Position numbers and translations under genes: made by a program
Assembly (NCBI RefSeq): GCF_000178955.2
Contig: NC_016631.1
Location: 62,001-126,000 of the forward strand
Origin: Granulicella mallensis MP5ACTX8
GTDB taxonomy: Bacteria > Acidobacteriota > Terriglobia > Terriglobales > Acidobacteriaceae
Reading direction: 5' to 3'
Length of the DNA: 64,000 bases
The notes under the pieces: generated by a model
What the model saw: only the letters and a program-made list of their open reading frames with translations
What the model was told of the DNA's origin: nothing
Databases searched by the model: none
In this document: positions 15,371 through 23,631 of the stretch, in pieces
Layout of the letters: every line of letters starts with the position of its first letter
How positions within the stretch are numbered: the stretch's first letter is position 1

Positions 15371-16345
15371 ATGCCTCGGCCCGGGAAAATAGCGGACAGC
15401 AGGACGCGGCAGGACGCAGGCCCGCTTGCGTCTCCTTCTTCCGCAAAACCCGATCTCCCCTCCGCGAAACGGGTATCCGTGCTGGTCGGAACGAGGTCCG
15501 TACCGCTCCTTCCCGGCCGGCCGCTCATCGACAACTCGCGCTCGCCCTGGACCGGCCTGGTGATGGAGAAGCACCGTCTCGGTGCCGTCGCCATCCCCGT
15601 GCATGAGCACGATACCTTCTGCCTGCACCTGCAGACCAGCGGTCCGGTCGAGATGGACTGGAACTCCTCCGGGCGCAGCGGGCGGGTGCACTCGGGTGTG
15701 GGAAATCTCATCTTTCTCAGCCCCGGAACGCGCGACAGCATGCTTTGGCACGGCCCCTCGCAGCGCATCGTCACCTCCATCCAGCCGGCGCTGCTGCGGC
15801 AGGCCGCTGAGCAGATGGAGCTCAAAGGCCTGTACGACTTCGACAACCAGTGGTCGTTTCAGGACGAGCAACTGCAGCTTCTATTAACAGAAATGGATCG
15901 TGAGATGGCTGCGGGCTGGCCGATGGGTTCTCTCTACGGCGACCTGCTGGGGATGTCCCTGTCGATTGCGCTGATCCGCAAGTACGGACACACCTCGTCA
16001 GCGCTGGTTCCGCTGAAGGGCGGCCTCTCCCAGCCGCGCCTCAAGCATGTGCTTGCCTATATCGAAGAGAGCCTCGACCGCGATCTTCGTTTGCAGGATC
16101 TGGCGGAGCTGGCAGGCCTGAGCCCCTTCCACTTTGCGCGTTCCTTCCGGCAGAGCATCGGTGCGACGCCGCATCAGTACATCGTGCAGCGCAGGGTGCA
16201 GCGTGCGAAGGAACTTCTGCTGCGGCCGGAGTGGAGCATCGAACAGGTCGCCTCCGCCACGGGATTTGCAGGCGCGAGCCAGTTTTCGAGGGTCTTTCGG
16301 CAGAGCGCGGGCGTTACGCCGACGGAGTGGCGACGAAAGGTTTAG
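15371..16345 (+). CDS. AraC-family transcriptional regulator
   Basis: A 324-residue regulator. The N-terminal part (about residues 60-170) resembles a cupin-like effector domain. The C-terminal 100 residues hold two helix-turn-helix motifs: LQDLAELAGLSPFHFARSFR and IEQVASATGFAGASQFSRVF, ending with the usual AGVTPTEWRR. The effector and target are unknown; the nearest neighbours are not an evident regulon. Confidence 0.9.
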   Translation: MPRPGKIADSRTRQDAGPLASPSSAKPDLPSAKRVSVLVGTRSVPLLPGRPLIDNSRSPWTGLVMEKHRLGAVAIPVHEHDTFCLHLQTSGPVEMDWNSSGRSGRVHSGVGNLIFLSPGTRDSMLWHGPSQRIVTSIQPALLRQAAEQMELKGLYDFDNQWSFQDEQLQLLLTEMDREMAAGWPMGSLYGDLLGMSLSIALIRKYGHTSSALVPLKGGLSQPRLKHVLAYIEESLDRDLRLQDLAELAGLSPFHFARSFRQSIGATPHQYIVQRRVQRAKELLLRPEWSIEQVASATGFAGASQFSRVFRQSAGVTPTEWRRKV

Positions 16346-16359
16346 CTTTTGTTTTTCGT

Positions 16360-16520
16360 CGTCATCCTGAGCCGTAGGCGAAGGACCCCCGCATTGGGGT
16401 AGCCACGTATGCTCTAGGCAGGCAAAGAGCGCGACAGATGGTGCCTGCATAGGCCGTATTCGCTCTCTCCGGCATCGTGCAAAATGCGGGGGTCCTTCAG
16501 CTACGCTTCAGGATGACGAC
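16360..16520. repeat. palindromic intergenic repeat, family A copy 2
   Basis: Shares with 2912-3070 the left end CGTCATCCTGAGCCGTAGG and a right end ending CTTCAGGATGACGACGAAA, plus the segment GGCATCGTGCAAAATGCGGG. The centre differs. It separates the AraC and cytochrome P460 genes. Confidence 0.8.
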
Positions 16521-16549
16521 GAAAGGCAAGATTGTCGGTAGTACAAAAC

Positions 16550-17041
16550 CTACGGCATCACCGCAGCCCGTTGCGCCAGCAGATACGCCGTACGCTCGTT
16601 CGGTGTAACACCCGCTTCTTCATCCACCTGCTTCAACGGCGAACCCTCATATCGCTGGTAGGTAAAGTGCTGGTCCGGAGCGATCGTCACATACTCGACC
16701 GACTTCGCCGCCGCCGGAATATTCCCGCCAAACCAGCGCGGATCTTCCTGCTGCGTCCACGTCACCACCGACAGTGCCGACCCGGCAGGATAGCCCGACT
16801 GCGCCCCCGTCCGGGCATATTGCACGGCAGTATCGTTGCCGTAGAGCGTCGACATCGTTCCGGCGTTCTTGTCGATCCACGAGGTAATGACGCGGTTCTG
16901 CAGGGGATTCGAGGGCAACTCACTGCCCAGCATCGCGTTGGTGTTCAGAGCCGTCACCACGCGCGGATTCGTTTTGGTGCAACCAGCAAGACCGCACATC
17001 AGAACTACACCGGGAGCTAACAGCATCAGTCGCACTCTCAC
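16550..17041 (-). CDS. cytochrome P460-like lipoprotein
   Basis: A 163-residue lipoprotein: the signal ends LMCGLAGC, with Cys as the lipidation site. The mature part (NRVITSWIDKNAGTMSTLYGND, then SVVTWTQQEDPRWFGG) looks like a P460-type domain, but no CxxCH haem motif is present. It overlaps the upstream haem protein by ATGA (17038-17041), so the two are surely co-translated. Probably a periplasmic partner of that protein. Confidence 0.7.
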   Translation of the reverse strand: MRVRLMLLAPGVVLMCGLAGCTKTNPRVVTALNTNAMLGSELPSNPLQNRVITSWIDKNAGTMSTLYGNDTAVQYARTGAQSGYPAGSALSVVTWTQQEDPRWFGGNIPAAAKSVEYVTIAPDQHFTYQRYEGSPLKQVDEEAGVTPNERTAYLLAQRAAVMP

Positions 17042-17994
17042 TGTTGACCTCCCAGCGGCATCGTGTAGACGTAGTCGTTTGGACGTACCGGTTCATGGCA
17101 GCCGATGCACTCGTTGGTGAAGTCTGCGTTCTTGCCATAGGGTTTCAGGTCCATGCCGCGCCAGCGACCCCAACCCCAGCCTTTGCTTGAGGCGTACTTC
17201 TTGCTGTCGCGAATCATGAGCTCCACCTGGATGAAGGCGCCGGTCTGTACGGCTCCCTTGCCATCCGGCTGCTGGGCCCATGCGACCTTGGCGAAAGCTG
17301 TGCCATCCGGCCACGGATTGATGTGGTGCTCGGCGATGGCCTTGATCGCAACATCGTTGCCCAGGATCTCGCGCATCGTGTGGTTGTCGGGGCGATCGGT
17401 GCTGCTGATGGCCTTCCAGTTCTTATAGTCCGGCAGGAACTCGACGCCGTTGAACTCGGCCTGCACCTTCAACGGCGCGCCACTGGCTGTGATCCAGCCC
17501 TTGTACTGTGCATCAGCCGCACTGGTATCGGCTGCCGGAGCCGCACCCGCGGGCGGCATCAGATAGTCGCGCAGCACCTTCAGGTTCTCGGCCGAAACCG
17601 CGGCCCCCGGATGTACCCGCAGATACGACGGCAGCGGCATCGCGCCCATCTGAATCATGTTCACGGCTTCGAACAGCGCGCCCTTCTGCTGGGCGGCGGG
17701 GAGCTTGCCGATCTCGGAGAAGTTCAGGTGCGCCCGCGCCTCCTTTACGTCTTTGTTCACAAGCCAGTACGCGGGCACCACCTGGTCGAACCACGGCAGC
17801 TTCGTCTCATTGGAGTGGCAGCTATAGCAGGACTGCCGCAGCACAGCGCGAACCTCCGGCGGAGCCTGAAGCTCCGCCGTGACCGGAGGGTTGGTCAGCG
17901 TGGGGCGAACAAATTGCAGGCCAACAAAGACCAGGCCCGCAATCAGTGCGATCCAGAGAACAGCTCGAACTCGAGCCCCATACGCCGATGCCAT
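17038..17994 (-). CDS. haem-binding plus cytochrome P460 domain protein
   Basis: A 318-residue c-type haem protein. One N-terminal membrane helix (about residues 10-28) anchors it. The Haem_bd domain has CYSCH near residue 55 followed by ETKLPWFDQVVPAYWLV, the usual pattern. The P460 part covers about residues 160-310 and ends with a second haem motif CIGCHEPV. P460 cytochromes oxidise small nitrogen compounds in some bacteria; here no substrate can be named. ATG at 17994 has GAGAGG six bases upstream. Confidence 0.85.
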   Translation of the reverse strand: MASAYGARVRAVLWIALIAGLVFVGLQFVRPTLTNPPVTAELQAPPEVRAVLRQSCYSCHSNETKLPWFDQVVPAYWLVNKDVKEARAHLNFSEIGKLPAAQQKGALFEAVNMIQMGAMPLPSYLRVHPGAAVSAENLKVLRDYLMPPAGAAPAADTSAADAQYKGWITASGAPLKVQAEFNGVEFLPDYKNWKAISSTDRPDNHTMREILGNDVAIKAIAEHHINPWPDGTAFAKVAWAQQPDGKGAVQTGAFIQVELMIRDSKKYASSKGWGWGRWRGMDLKPYGKNADFTNECIGCHEPVRPNDYVYTMPLGGQQ

Positions 17995-18071
17995 GCCGAA
18001 CCTCTCATCTGGTGAATCGTAGTCAGATCAAATAGACGGCTCGATCGCAGGAATAAGATGCTTAGCTGCCG

Positions 18072-18656
18072 CTACTTCTCGCTGCTCGGAGGGGTAAGTC
18101 CCTTCAGGCGCATATACAGCGCGAGGGTCGCGTACTGCTCATTGTCGTGCGACGCATTGCCCCAGAGAAGTCCTACGCGCGAACGACTCGCCTTGCCCAG
18201 CGTAAACATCTCGGCCAGGTTGGTATCGGTCGCCGACGCATAGGCCTTGTCGCACTCCGCAAACGAAGCCTTCAGTGCCTCGAGGATCGTTGCCTTGTCT
18301 GCCGTCTCGGCCGGGACCTTGAAGAGGTCGGCAGCAGCGGTGTGGTTGACCGCGCCACAGCTGCGCAACTGGGCTTCGGTAACGTGGTTCACGACCCGGG
18401 CAAAGGTGCGGATGTCGGGCTCCGGCTTGAAGGGATAGGCGTCGTCCGGCATCTCGGTGGCCGATTTAAGGATGTTGGCCTTTACACCGGCATAGTAATG
18501 CTGCACCTCAGCCGCTGGCCCTGTCGGGACATTGGCCTGGCCGCTGCCTGCGGGTGCTGTTGGGGGTGTGCCTGCATGGGCCTGCGCCATCGCCGCCCCG
18601 GTTGTAACCAATCCAGCCAAAATTGCCGTCGCACAGATCACTCGAACACGCTGCAT
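18072..18656 (-). CDS. secreted DinB-family protein
   Basis: A 194-residue DinB/YfiT-like four-helix protein, a fold that often binds a metal through three His. The signal peptide is AGLVTTGAAMAQ-type. In the mature protein FARVVNHVTEAQ and NASHDNEQYATL supply candidate His ligands. The ATG at 18656 is chosen over a GTG at 18665 because GAGGTG lies just upstream. Function unknown. Confidence 0.75.
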   Translation of the reverse strand: MQRVRVICATAILAGLVTTGAAMAQAHAGTPPTAPAGSGQANVPTGPAAEVQHYYAGVKANILKSATEMPDDAYPFKPEPDIRTFARVVNHVTEAQLRSCGAVNHTAAADLFKVPAETADKATILEALKASFAECDKAYASATDTNLAEMFTLGKASRSRVGLLWGNASHDNEQYATLALYMRLKGLTPPSSEK

Positions 18657-18810
18657 CGTCTTCACCTCGCAACCAGCCTACAACATGGTCGTGGTTTTTA
18701 ATGCAAAGAGATGCCGAGCTTTCGCGGAGGCCCCGATGGCTTCGGTGGCAGTTCTTGTGAGACGCCGGGAACTAATTTCGACCACATGTTTTTTCCAGTC
18801 CCCACGGAAT

Positions 18811-19033
18811 CGTCATCCTGAGCGAAGCGCCTCGCGTTTTTTTGCGAGGTGCGAAGTCGAAGGACCCCGAGGGACTTGATCTTACCCATAGTGTCGGAAC
18901 CTTCTCCAGCACGAACGTCCGGGCCTCAAGCGCTTGAGGTAGAAAAGGGGCAAAGGGCATGGGCAGGATTACAGCCTTCGGGGTCCTTCGACTCCGCGTC
19001 CCCAAAAGCCGGGACGCTTCGCTCAGGATGACG
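18811..19033. repeat. palindromic intergenic repeat, family C copy 1
   Basis: Starts CGTCATCCTGAGCGAAGCGC, has a CCTCGCG-T-run-CGCGAGG-like hairpin, GTCGAAGGACCCCGA, a variable centre with CAAGCGCTTGAGGTAGAAAAG, then GGGGTCCTTCGACTCCGCG and ends GCTTCGCTCAGGATGACG. Copies lie at 36592-36811 and, inverted, at 59482-59702. The rest of the 410-bp gap (18657-18810) has nothing I can support. Confidence 0.85.
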
Positions 19034-19066
19034 CTTTTGTGGCGAGATTGATAATCAACTACGGTC

Positions 19067-20092
19067 TTACCCATTCACCAACGGCCGCACCTGCGTCCCC
19101 AGCATCTCGATCGTGCGCAGCATCTTGGCATGCGGCAGCGGACCGCCGCTCAGCATCAGGGTAATGCGCGAGACGCCGCCCAGCACCTCATCGACATACC
19201 GCATCTTCTTCGCCACCGTCTCGGGGTCGCCGATAAAGTATGCCCCCTGCTCGCTGCGCTGGGCATCATAGGCCGCCCGCGTCGTCGGAGGCCAGCCGCG
19301 CTCGCGCCCGATCCGGGTAAAGGCCATCGAGAGATACGGCCACAGGTCATCCGCCGCCTGTTCCGTAGTATCGGCGACGAAGCCGATTCCATGGATGGCA
19401 ACGTCCAGCGTCTCCGGCGCATGTCCCGCCCGCAGACCGGCCTGGCGATACAGGTCGATCATCGGGCGAAACCGGTGCGGCTCGCCGCCGATGATCGCCA
19501 CCGTCAGGGGCAGACCCAGTATGCCTGCGCGGACAAACGACGCTGGTGTTCCACCCACGCCGAGCCGTATCGGCAACACGTCCTGGGCAGGCCTCGGCCA
19601 AACGCCCTGGCCCGTCAGCGAGGGGCGATGCTTGCCCTCCCACTGCACGCGGGTCTCTTCACGCAGCTTCAGCAGCAGGTCGAGTTTTTCGGCGAAGAGC
19701 TCGTCATAGTGCTGCAGGTCATACCCAAACAGCGGATAGGACTCGATGAACGAGCCGCGTCCCACAACGATCTCCGCCCGCCCCGCTGAGATCAGATCGA
19801 CTGTGGCGAAGTCCTGGAAGACCCGCACGGGATCGTCGGAACTGAGCACCGTCACCGCGCTGGTCAGGCGGATGTTCTTCGTCCGCGCCGCCGCAGCGGC
19901 GAGCAGAATGGCGGGTGAGGAGGCGATGTACTCCTCGCGATGGTGTTCGCCGATTCCGTAGACATCCAGCCCGACGCGGTCCGCCAGCTCGACCTCTTCC
20001 AGCAGCTCGCGAACGCGCTGCACTCCCAGCTCGCCCTCCGGGCGGTTCGTGCCGGTCACTGTCTCCACAAAGCTATCGATACCGATCTGCAT
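19067..20092 (-). CDS. LLM class flavin-dependent oxidoreductase
   Basis: A 341-residue bacterial luciferase-like TIM-barrel oxidoreductase that uses reduced flavin. Typical elements are GIGEHHREEYIASSPA (near residue 45), VVGRGSFIESYPLFGYD and VHG-like GIGFVAD. The ATG at 20092 (MQIGIDSF) is used; ATG at 20095 is equally possible, with AGAGGA directly upstream. It is divergent from a MarR gene across a short palindromic region, so it is the likely target of that regulator. Confidence 0.88.
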   Translation of the reverse strand: MQIGIDSFVETVTGTNRPEGELGVQRVRELLEEVELADRVGLDVYGIGEHHREEYIASSPAILLAAAAARTKNIRLTSAVTVLSSDDPVRVFQDFATVDLISAGRAEIVVGRGSFIESYPLFGYDLQHYDELFAEKLDLLLKLREETRVQWEGKHRPSLTGQGVWPRPAQDVLPIRLGVGGTPASFVRAGILGLPLTVAIIGGEPHRFRPMIDLYRQAGLRAGHAPETLDVAIHGIGFVADTTEQAADDLWPYLSMAFTRIGRERGWPPTTRAAYDAQRSEQGAYFIGDPETVAKKMRYVDEVLGGVSRITLMLSGGPLPHAKMLRTIEMLGTQVRPLVNG

Positions 20093-20140
20093 CATTCCTC
20101 TTTCCGCGTCTATTTTTGGCGCACTTGCCTCGTTATCAAG

Positions 20141-20158
20141 TATATTGATGTCAATATA
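20141..20158. promoter_or_regulatory. candidate MarR operator
   Basis: TATATTGA-TG-TCAATATA is a perfect 8+8 inverted repeat between divergent genes, overlapping the start region of the MarR gene. MarR dimers bind such AT-rich palindromes. Confidence 0.55.
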
Positions 20159-20159
20159 T

Positions 20160-20636
20160 ATGAAAACGATGCAAAAGCCGGAAAAGGACAGGAAGTCTGA
20201 CGGAGTGCATCTGTGGCTTGTCCTGATGAAGGCCTTCCAGTCGATCTCAGCGTACGCCATGCACACGCTGCGCGACAGCGGTCTCGGCGACTCTGACTTT
20301 CGGGTGCTGGAGGCCCTGCTGCACAAGGGGCCTCTGCCGGTGAACGTCCTGGGGCCCAAGGTCTTTCTGACCCCGGGGTCTATCAGCGTCGCGGTCGACC
20401 GGCTGCACAGCCGGGGGCTGGTAACGAGGATCGAAAGCGAGTCCGATCGCCGGGTGCGCATCGTCGATCTGACGCCCAAGGGCCGCACCCTGATCCAGCA
20501 GGTATTTGCGGCGCACACCAGGGAGATCGACGCACTGATGCAGGTCCTGGACCCGGAGGACCGCAGGAAGATGACGAAAGCCCTGAAAAAAATAGGCAAA
20601 CACGCGGCGGAACGCCTGCAGCCTCCCACACCGTAA
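20160..20636 (+). CDS. MarR-family transcriptional regulator
   Basis: A 158-residue winged-helix regulator. The DNA-binding part includes DSDFRVLEALLHKGPLPVNVLG, VFLTPGSISVAVDRLHSRGLV and the wing ESDRRVRIVDLTPKG. Start is uncertain: ATGs at 20148, 20160 and 20169 are all in frame and none has a clear ribosome-binding site. 20160 is a compromise. Likely controls itself and the divergent flavin oxidoreductase. Confidence 0.85.
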   Translation: MKTMQKPEKDRKSDGVHLWLVLMKAFQSISAYAMHTLRDSGLGDSDFRVLEALLHKGPLPVNVLGPKVFLTPGSISVAVDRLHSRGLVTRIESESDRRVRIVDLTPKGRTLIQQVFAAHTREIDALMQVLDPEDRRKMTKALKKIGKHAAERLQPPTP

Positions 20637-20650
20637 GCATCCTTAAAAAG

Positions 20651-20722
20651 CCTTGACGCAAAGAACGCCACCGTAGCCGTGGCGAAACTTGTCGCTCTTC
20701 CTTCGCGCACTTTGCGTCAAGG
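20651..20722. terminator. hairpin between marR-like gene and ychF
   Basis: CCTTGACGCAAAG and CTTTGCGTCAAGG form 13 perfect pairs; A-rich sequence precedes and CTTTTG follows, so it could stop transcription in both directions. The 46-nt centre is not paired with it. Confidence 0.6.
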
Positions 20723-20779
20723 CTTTTGCTTGTTCCTGCCCCGCCCATGTTCCAATAGAAGAGAAGGAAACTGAACAGA

Positions 20780-21880
20780 ATGCCCCTGAACTGCGGAATC
20801 GTAGGTCTGCCGAACGTCGGCAAGTCCACCATCTTCAACGCGCTGACGGCCTCCAAGGCCCAGGCTGCGAACTACCCCTTTTGCACCATCGACCCCAACG
20901 TCGGCATCGTGCCCGTGCCTGACGTGCGCATGGATCGTATCGTGACGATGGTCAAGCCTAATTCCATCGTTCCCACCACGATGGAGTTCGTCGACATCGC
21001 CGGCATCGTAGAAGGAGCCAGCAAGGGTGAAGGGCTGGGCAACCAGTTTCTCAGCCACATTCGCCAGACCGATGCCATCCTTCACGTTGTTCGCTGCTTC
21101 GCCGACCCGGAAGTCATCCACGTCGCGGGCGGTGTCAACCCTCAGCACGATATGGACATCATCAATACAGAGCTCCTGCTGGCGGATCTCGACACGGTTG
21201 AAAAGCGCCTGACGAAGGCGGAGAAGGCGGCGAAGTCTCAGTCTGCTACTGCTGCGCAGAAGTCGGAGCTCTCCACCATCCAGAAGCTCCTTGTCGTTCT
21301 GAACGCCGGCAAACCCGCACGTACCGCGGAGCTGGAAGACGATGAGAAGCTGGTGGCTCGCGACCTCTTCCTCATCACCATGAAGCCGCAACTCTACGTT
21401 GCCAACGTTGATGAAGACGGTATTGCCGCGGGTAACGAGTACACAAAGATCGTCGAGCAGCGCGCCGCCGAAGAGAACTCCGAAGTCGTCCGCATCTGCG
21501 GCGCGATGGAGGCTGAGATTGCACAGCTTGAGCCAGCCGAGCGGGCTGAGTTCCTCGAAGCTGCAGGACTGGAAGAGCCGGGCCTCAACCGCCTGATTCA
21601 CGCCGCCTATCGCCTGCTGGGACTCATCACCTACTTCACCTCCGGCGTACAGGAGGTCCGTGCGTGGACGATCAAGCGCGGTACCAAGGCTCCCGGCGCT
21701 GCCGGCGTGATTCACTCGGACTTCGAGCGCGGCTTCATCAAGGCCGACTGCTACGCGTCGAGCGATCTGTTTGCGTTGGGCAGCGAGCAGGCCGTGAAGG
21801 AAAAAGGTCTGCTGCGGTCGGAAGGCAAGGAATATATCGTGAAGGACGGCGACATCCTGTTCTTCAAGTTCAACGTGTAG
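20780..21880 (+). CDS. ychF: redox-regulated P-loop ATPase YchF
   Basis: A 366-residue Obg-type protein that binds ATP rather than GTP and associates with ribosomes. The P-loop GLPNVGKST is near residue 8, DIAGIVEGASKGEGLGNQFL is the G3 region, and the C-terminal TGS domain ends IKADCYASSDL and YIVKDGDILFFKFNV. Full length and typical. The codon NxxE replacing NKxD fits ATP use in the family. Confidence 0.95.
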   Translation: MPLNCGIVGLPNVGKSTIFNALTASKAQAANYPFCTIDPNVGIVPVPDVRMDRIVTMVKPNSIVPTTMEFVDIAGIVEGASKGEGLGNQFLSHIRQTDAILHVVRCFADPEVIHVAGGVNPQHDMDIINTELLLADLDTVEKRLTKAEKAAKSQSATAAQKSELSTIQKLLVVLNAGKPARTAELEDDEKLVARDLFLITMKPQLYVANVDEDGIAAGNEYTKIVEQRAAEENSEVVRICGAMEAEIAQLEPAERAEFLEAAGLEEPGLNRLIHAAYRLLGLITYFTSGVQEVRAWTIKRGTKAPGAAGVIHSDFERGFIKADCYASSDLFALGSEQAVKEKGLLRSEGKEYIVKDGDILFFKFNV

Positions 21881-21894
21881 TTTGCCTTTGTTCT

Positions 21895-22098
21895 TGGTTT
21901 TCTTGCTTGTCATTCCGAGCGCAGCGAGCGAACCTGCTTTCTCCCGTTTTTTGATCGTGTCACCGCAAACCATTAGGTATCGGCACAAGCCATACTTTTC
22001 GAGTTTTCGCTCCCATCTTTAGTTGGGCAGTACGACCGAAGAACGGGAGGAAGCAGGTTCGCTCGCTGCGCTCGGAATGACAAACAGAAAGGCAAAAG
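21895..22098. repeat. palindromic intergenic repeat, family B copy 4
   Basis: TTCTTGCTTGTCATTCCGAG at the left and GGAATGACAAACAGAAAGGC at the right, with inner CTGCTTTCTCCCG / CGGGAGGAAGCAGG. It takes up most of the 311-bp gap between ychF and ddl. Confidence 0.82.
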
Positions 22099-22191
22099 CA
22101 AAAGCAAGAACCAACCCCGAGTACACACCCAGGTTCACCCCCTCGCATTGCCAACCCCCACAGCCCCACTCTGTCCGACACTTGAACTGAC

Positions 22192-23310
22192 ATGGCAAAG
22201 AAAAAACTACGCGTAGGCATTCTGTTTGGGGGCAAGAGCGGCGAGCACGAGATCTCGCTACGTTCCGCTCGCTCCATTCTCAAAGCAATCGACCGCAAAA
22301 AGTACGATGTGGTCGAGTTAGGCATCACCAAAGAAGGCCGCTGGCTGCAAAGCTCCGCCGCCCAGGCGCTGCTCGGCGGGGAATCGCAGCCGAGCGAAGA
22401 CCTCAGCGGCGAAACCGGTCTCACCATCGCCGCGGCTGCGGCCGAACCCGCTGCGGGCACGGGCCTCGATGTGGTCTTCCCGGTGTTGCACGGTACCTTC
22501 GGCGAAGACGGCACCATTCAGGGTCTCTTCGAGCTAGCTGACATCGCCTATGTCGGTTCGGGCGTGCTCGGTTCGTCCGCAGGCATGGATAAGGACGCGA
22601 TGAAGCGCATGTTCTTCGCCGCGGGCCTGCCCATGACGCCGCACGTCACCCTACTGCGCAGCGAGTGGCGCGCCGACGCGAAGAAGTCCACGCGCCTCAT
22701 CGAAAAGACGTTGCAATACCCCGTCTTCGTAAAGCCCGCGAACCTGGGCAGCTCGGTCGGTATCAGCAAGGTGAAGTCGCGCGCGGACCTCGCCGTTGCG
22801 ATGGACCTCGCCGCGAGCTTCGACCGCAAAATCGTCATCGAGCAGGGAGTCGGCGGCCCCGGAGTCAAGCCGCGTGAGCTCGAAGTCGCGGTGCTGGGTA
22901 ATGACACGCCTGAGGCCTCGGTGGTGGGCGAAATCGTGCCTGCGAAGGAGTTCTACGACTACGAGGCCAAGTACGAGCTCAACGGCGCGGATGAGAGCGT
23001 CAGCATCATCCCGGCGAAACTCACGAAGGCCGAAGAGAAGAAGATTCGTGCGATGGCCATTGCGGCCTTCCGCGCCTGCGACTGCGCGGGGCTGGCACGT
23101 GTGGACTTTCTGATGGCTCCTGCCTCCAAGGGCAAGCCTGCGGAGATTGTGCTGAACGAGATCAATACGCTGCCGGGCTTTACCTCGATCAGCATGTATC
23201 CCAAGCTATGGGGGGCAAGCGGCGTTAACTATTCGAAGCTCATCGATCGCCTGATAGAGCTTGCGCTGGAACGCCATCGCGAGAAGCAGCAGACGCACTT
23301 CAGCCGGTAG
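22192..23310 (+). CDS. ddl: D-alanine--D-alanine ligase
   Basis: A 372-residue ATP-grasp enzyme that makes the D-Ala-D-Ala end of peptidoglycan precursors. GGKSGEHEISLRSA at the N-terminus, HGTFGEDGTIQGLFE, the VKPANLGSSVGISKV block for ATP and the metal-binding NEINTLPGFTSISMYPKL are all present. Length is normal. The charged ending EKQQTHFSR is common. It stands alone between two repeats. Confidence 0.95.
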   Translation: MAKKKLRVGILFGGKSGEHEISLRSARSILKAIDRKKYDVVELGITKEGRWLQSSAAQALLGGESQPSEDLSGETGLTIAAAAAEPAAGTGLDVVFPVLHGTFGEDGTIQGLFELADIAYVGSGVLGSSAGMDKDAMKRMFFAAGLPMTPHVTLLRSEWRADAKKSTRLIEKTLQYPVFVKPANLGSSVGISKVKSRADLAVAMDLAASFDRKIVIEQGVGGPGVKPRELEVAVLGNDTPEASVVGEIVPAKEFYDYEAKYELNGADESVSIIPAKLTKAEEKKIRAMAIAAFRACDCAGLARVDFLMAPASKGKPAEIVLNEINTLPGFTSISMYPKLWGASGVNYSKLIDRLIELALERHREKQQTHFSR

Positions 23311-23318
23311 CGAAGCTG

Positions 23319-23576
23319 CCTTTGTTGTTGTTCTTGTCTTTGCCTTTCTTGCTTGTCATTCCCGAAGGAAATCTGCTTTTGCTTTTGTCTTTGCCTTCGC
23401 TTTTCTGGCTTGTCATTCCGAGCGCAGCGAGCGAACCTGCTGTCTCCCGTTCTTTGCTCGCACCACCAGAAAAGCATGGGCAACAACTAAAGAGCATGAC
23501 CTGTCTCCACAACTGTTAAAAGCGGGAGGAAGCAGATTCCCTCCGGGAATGACAAGCAAGAAAGGTAAAAGCAAAG
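23319..23576. repeat. composite family B element, copy 5
   Basis: A half element (TTGCTTGTCATTCCCGAAGG) is followed by a full one beginning CTTGTCATTCCGAGC and ending GGAATGACAAGCAAGAAAGG, as if one copy had inserted into another. The outer arm is (CTTTG/TTGTT)-rich simple sequence. Confidence 0.8.
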
Positions 23577-23631
23577 ACCACCACCCCGCCTCCCTTACAG
23601 CCCATCCCATAAAAGCACTACCATAGACGCA

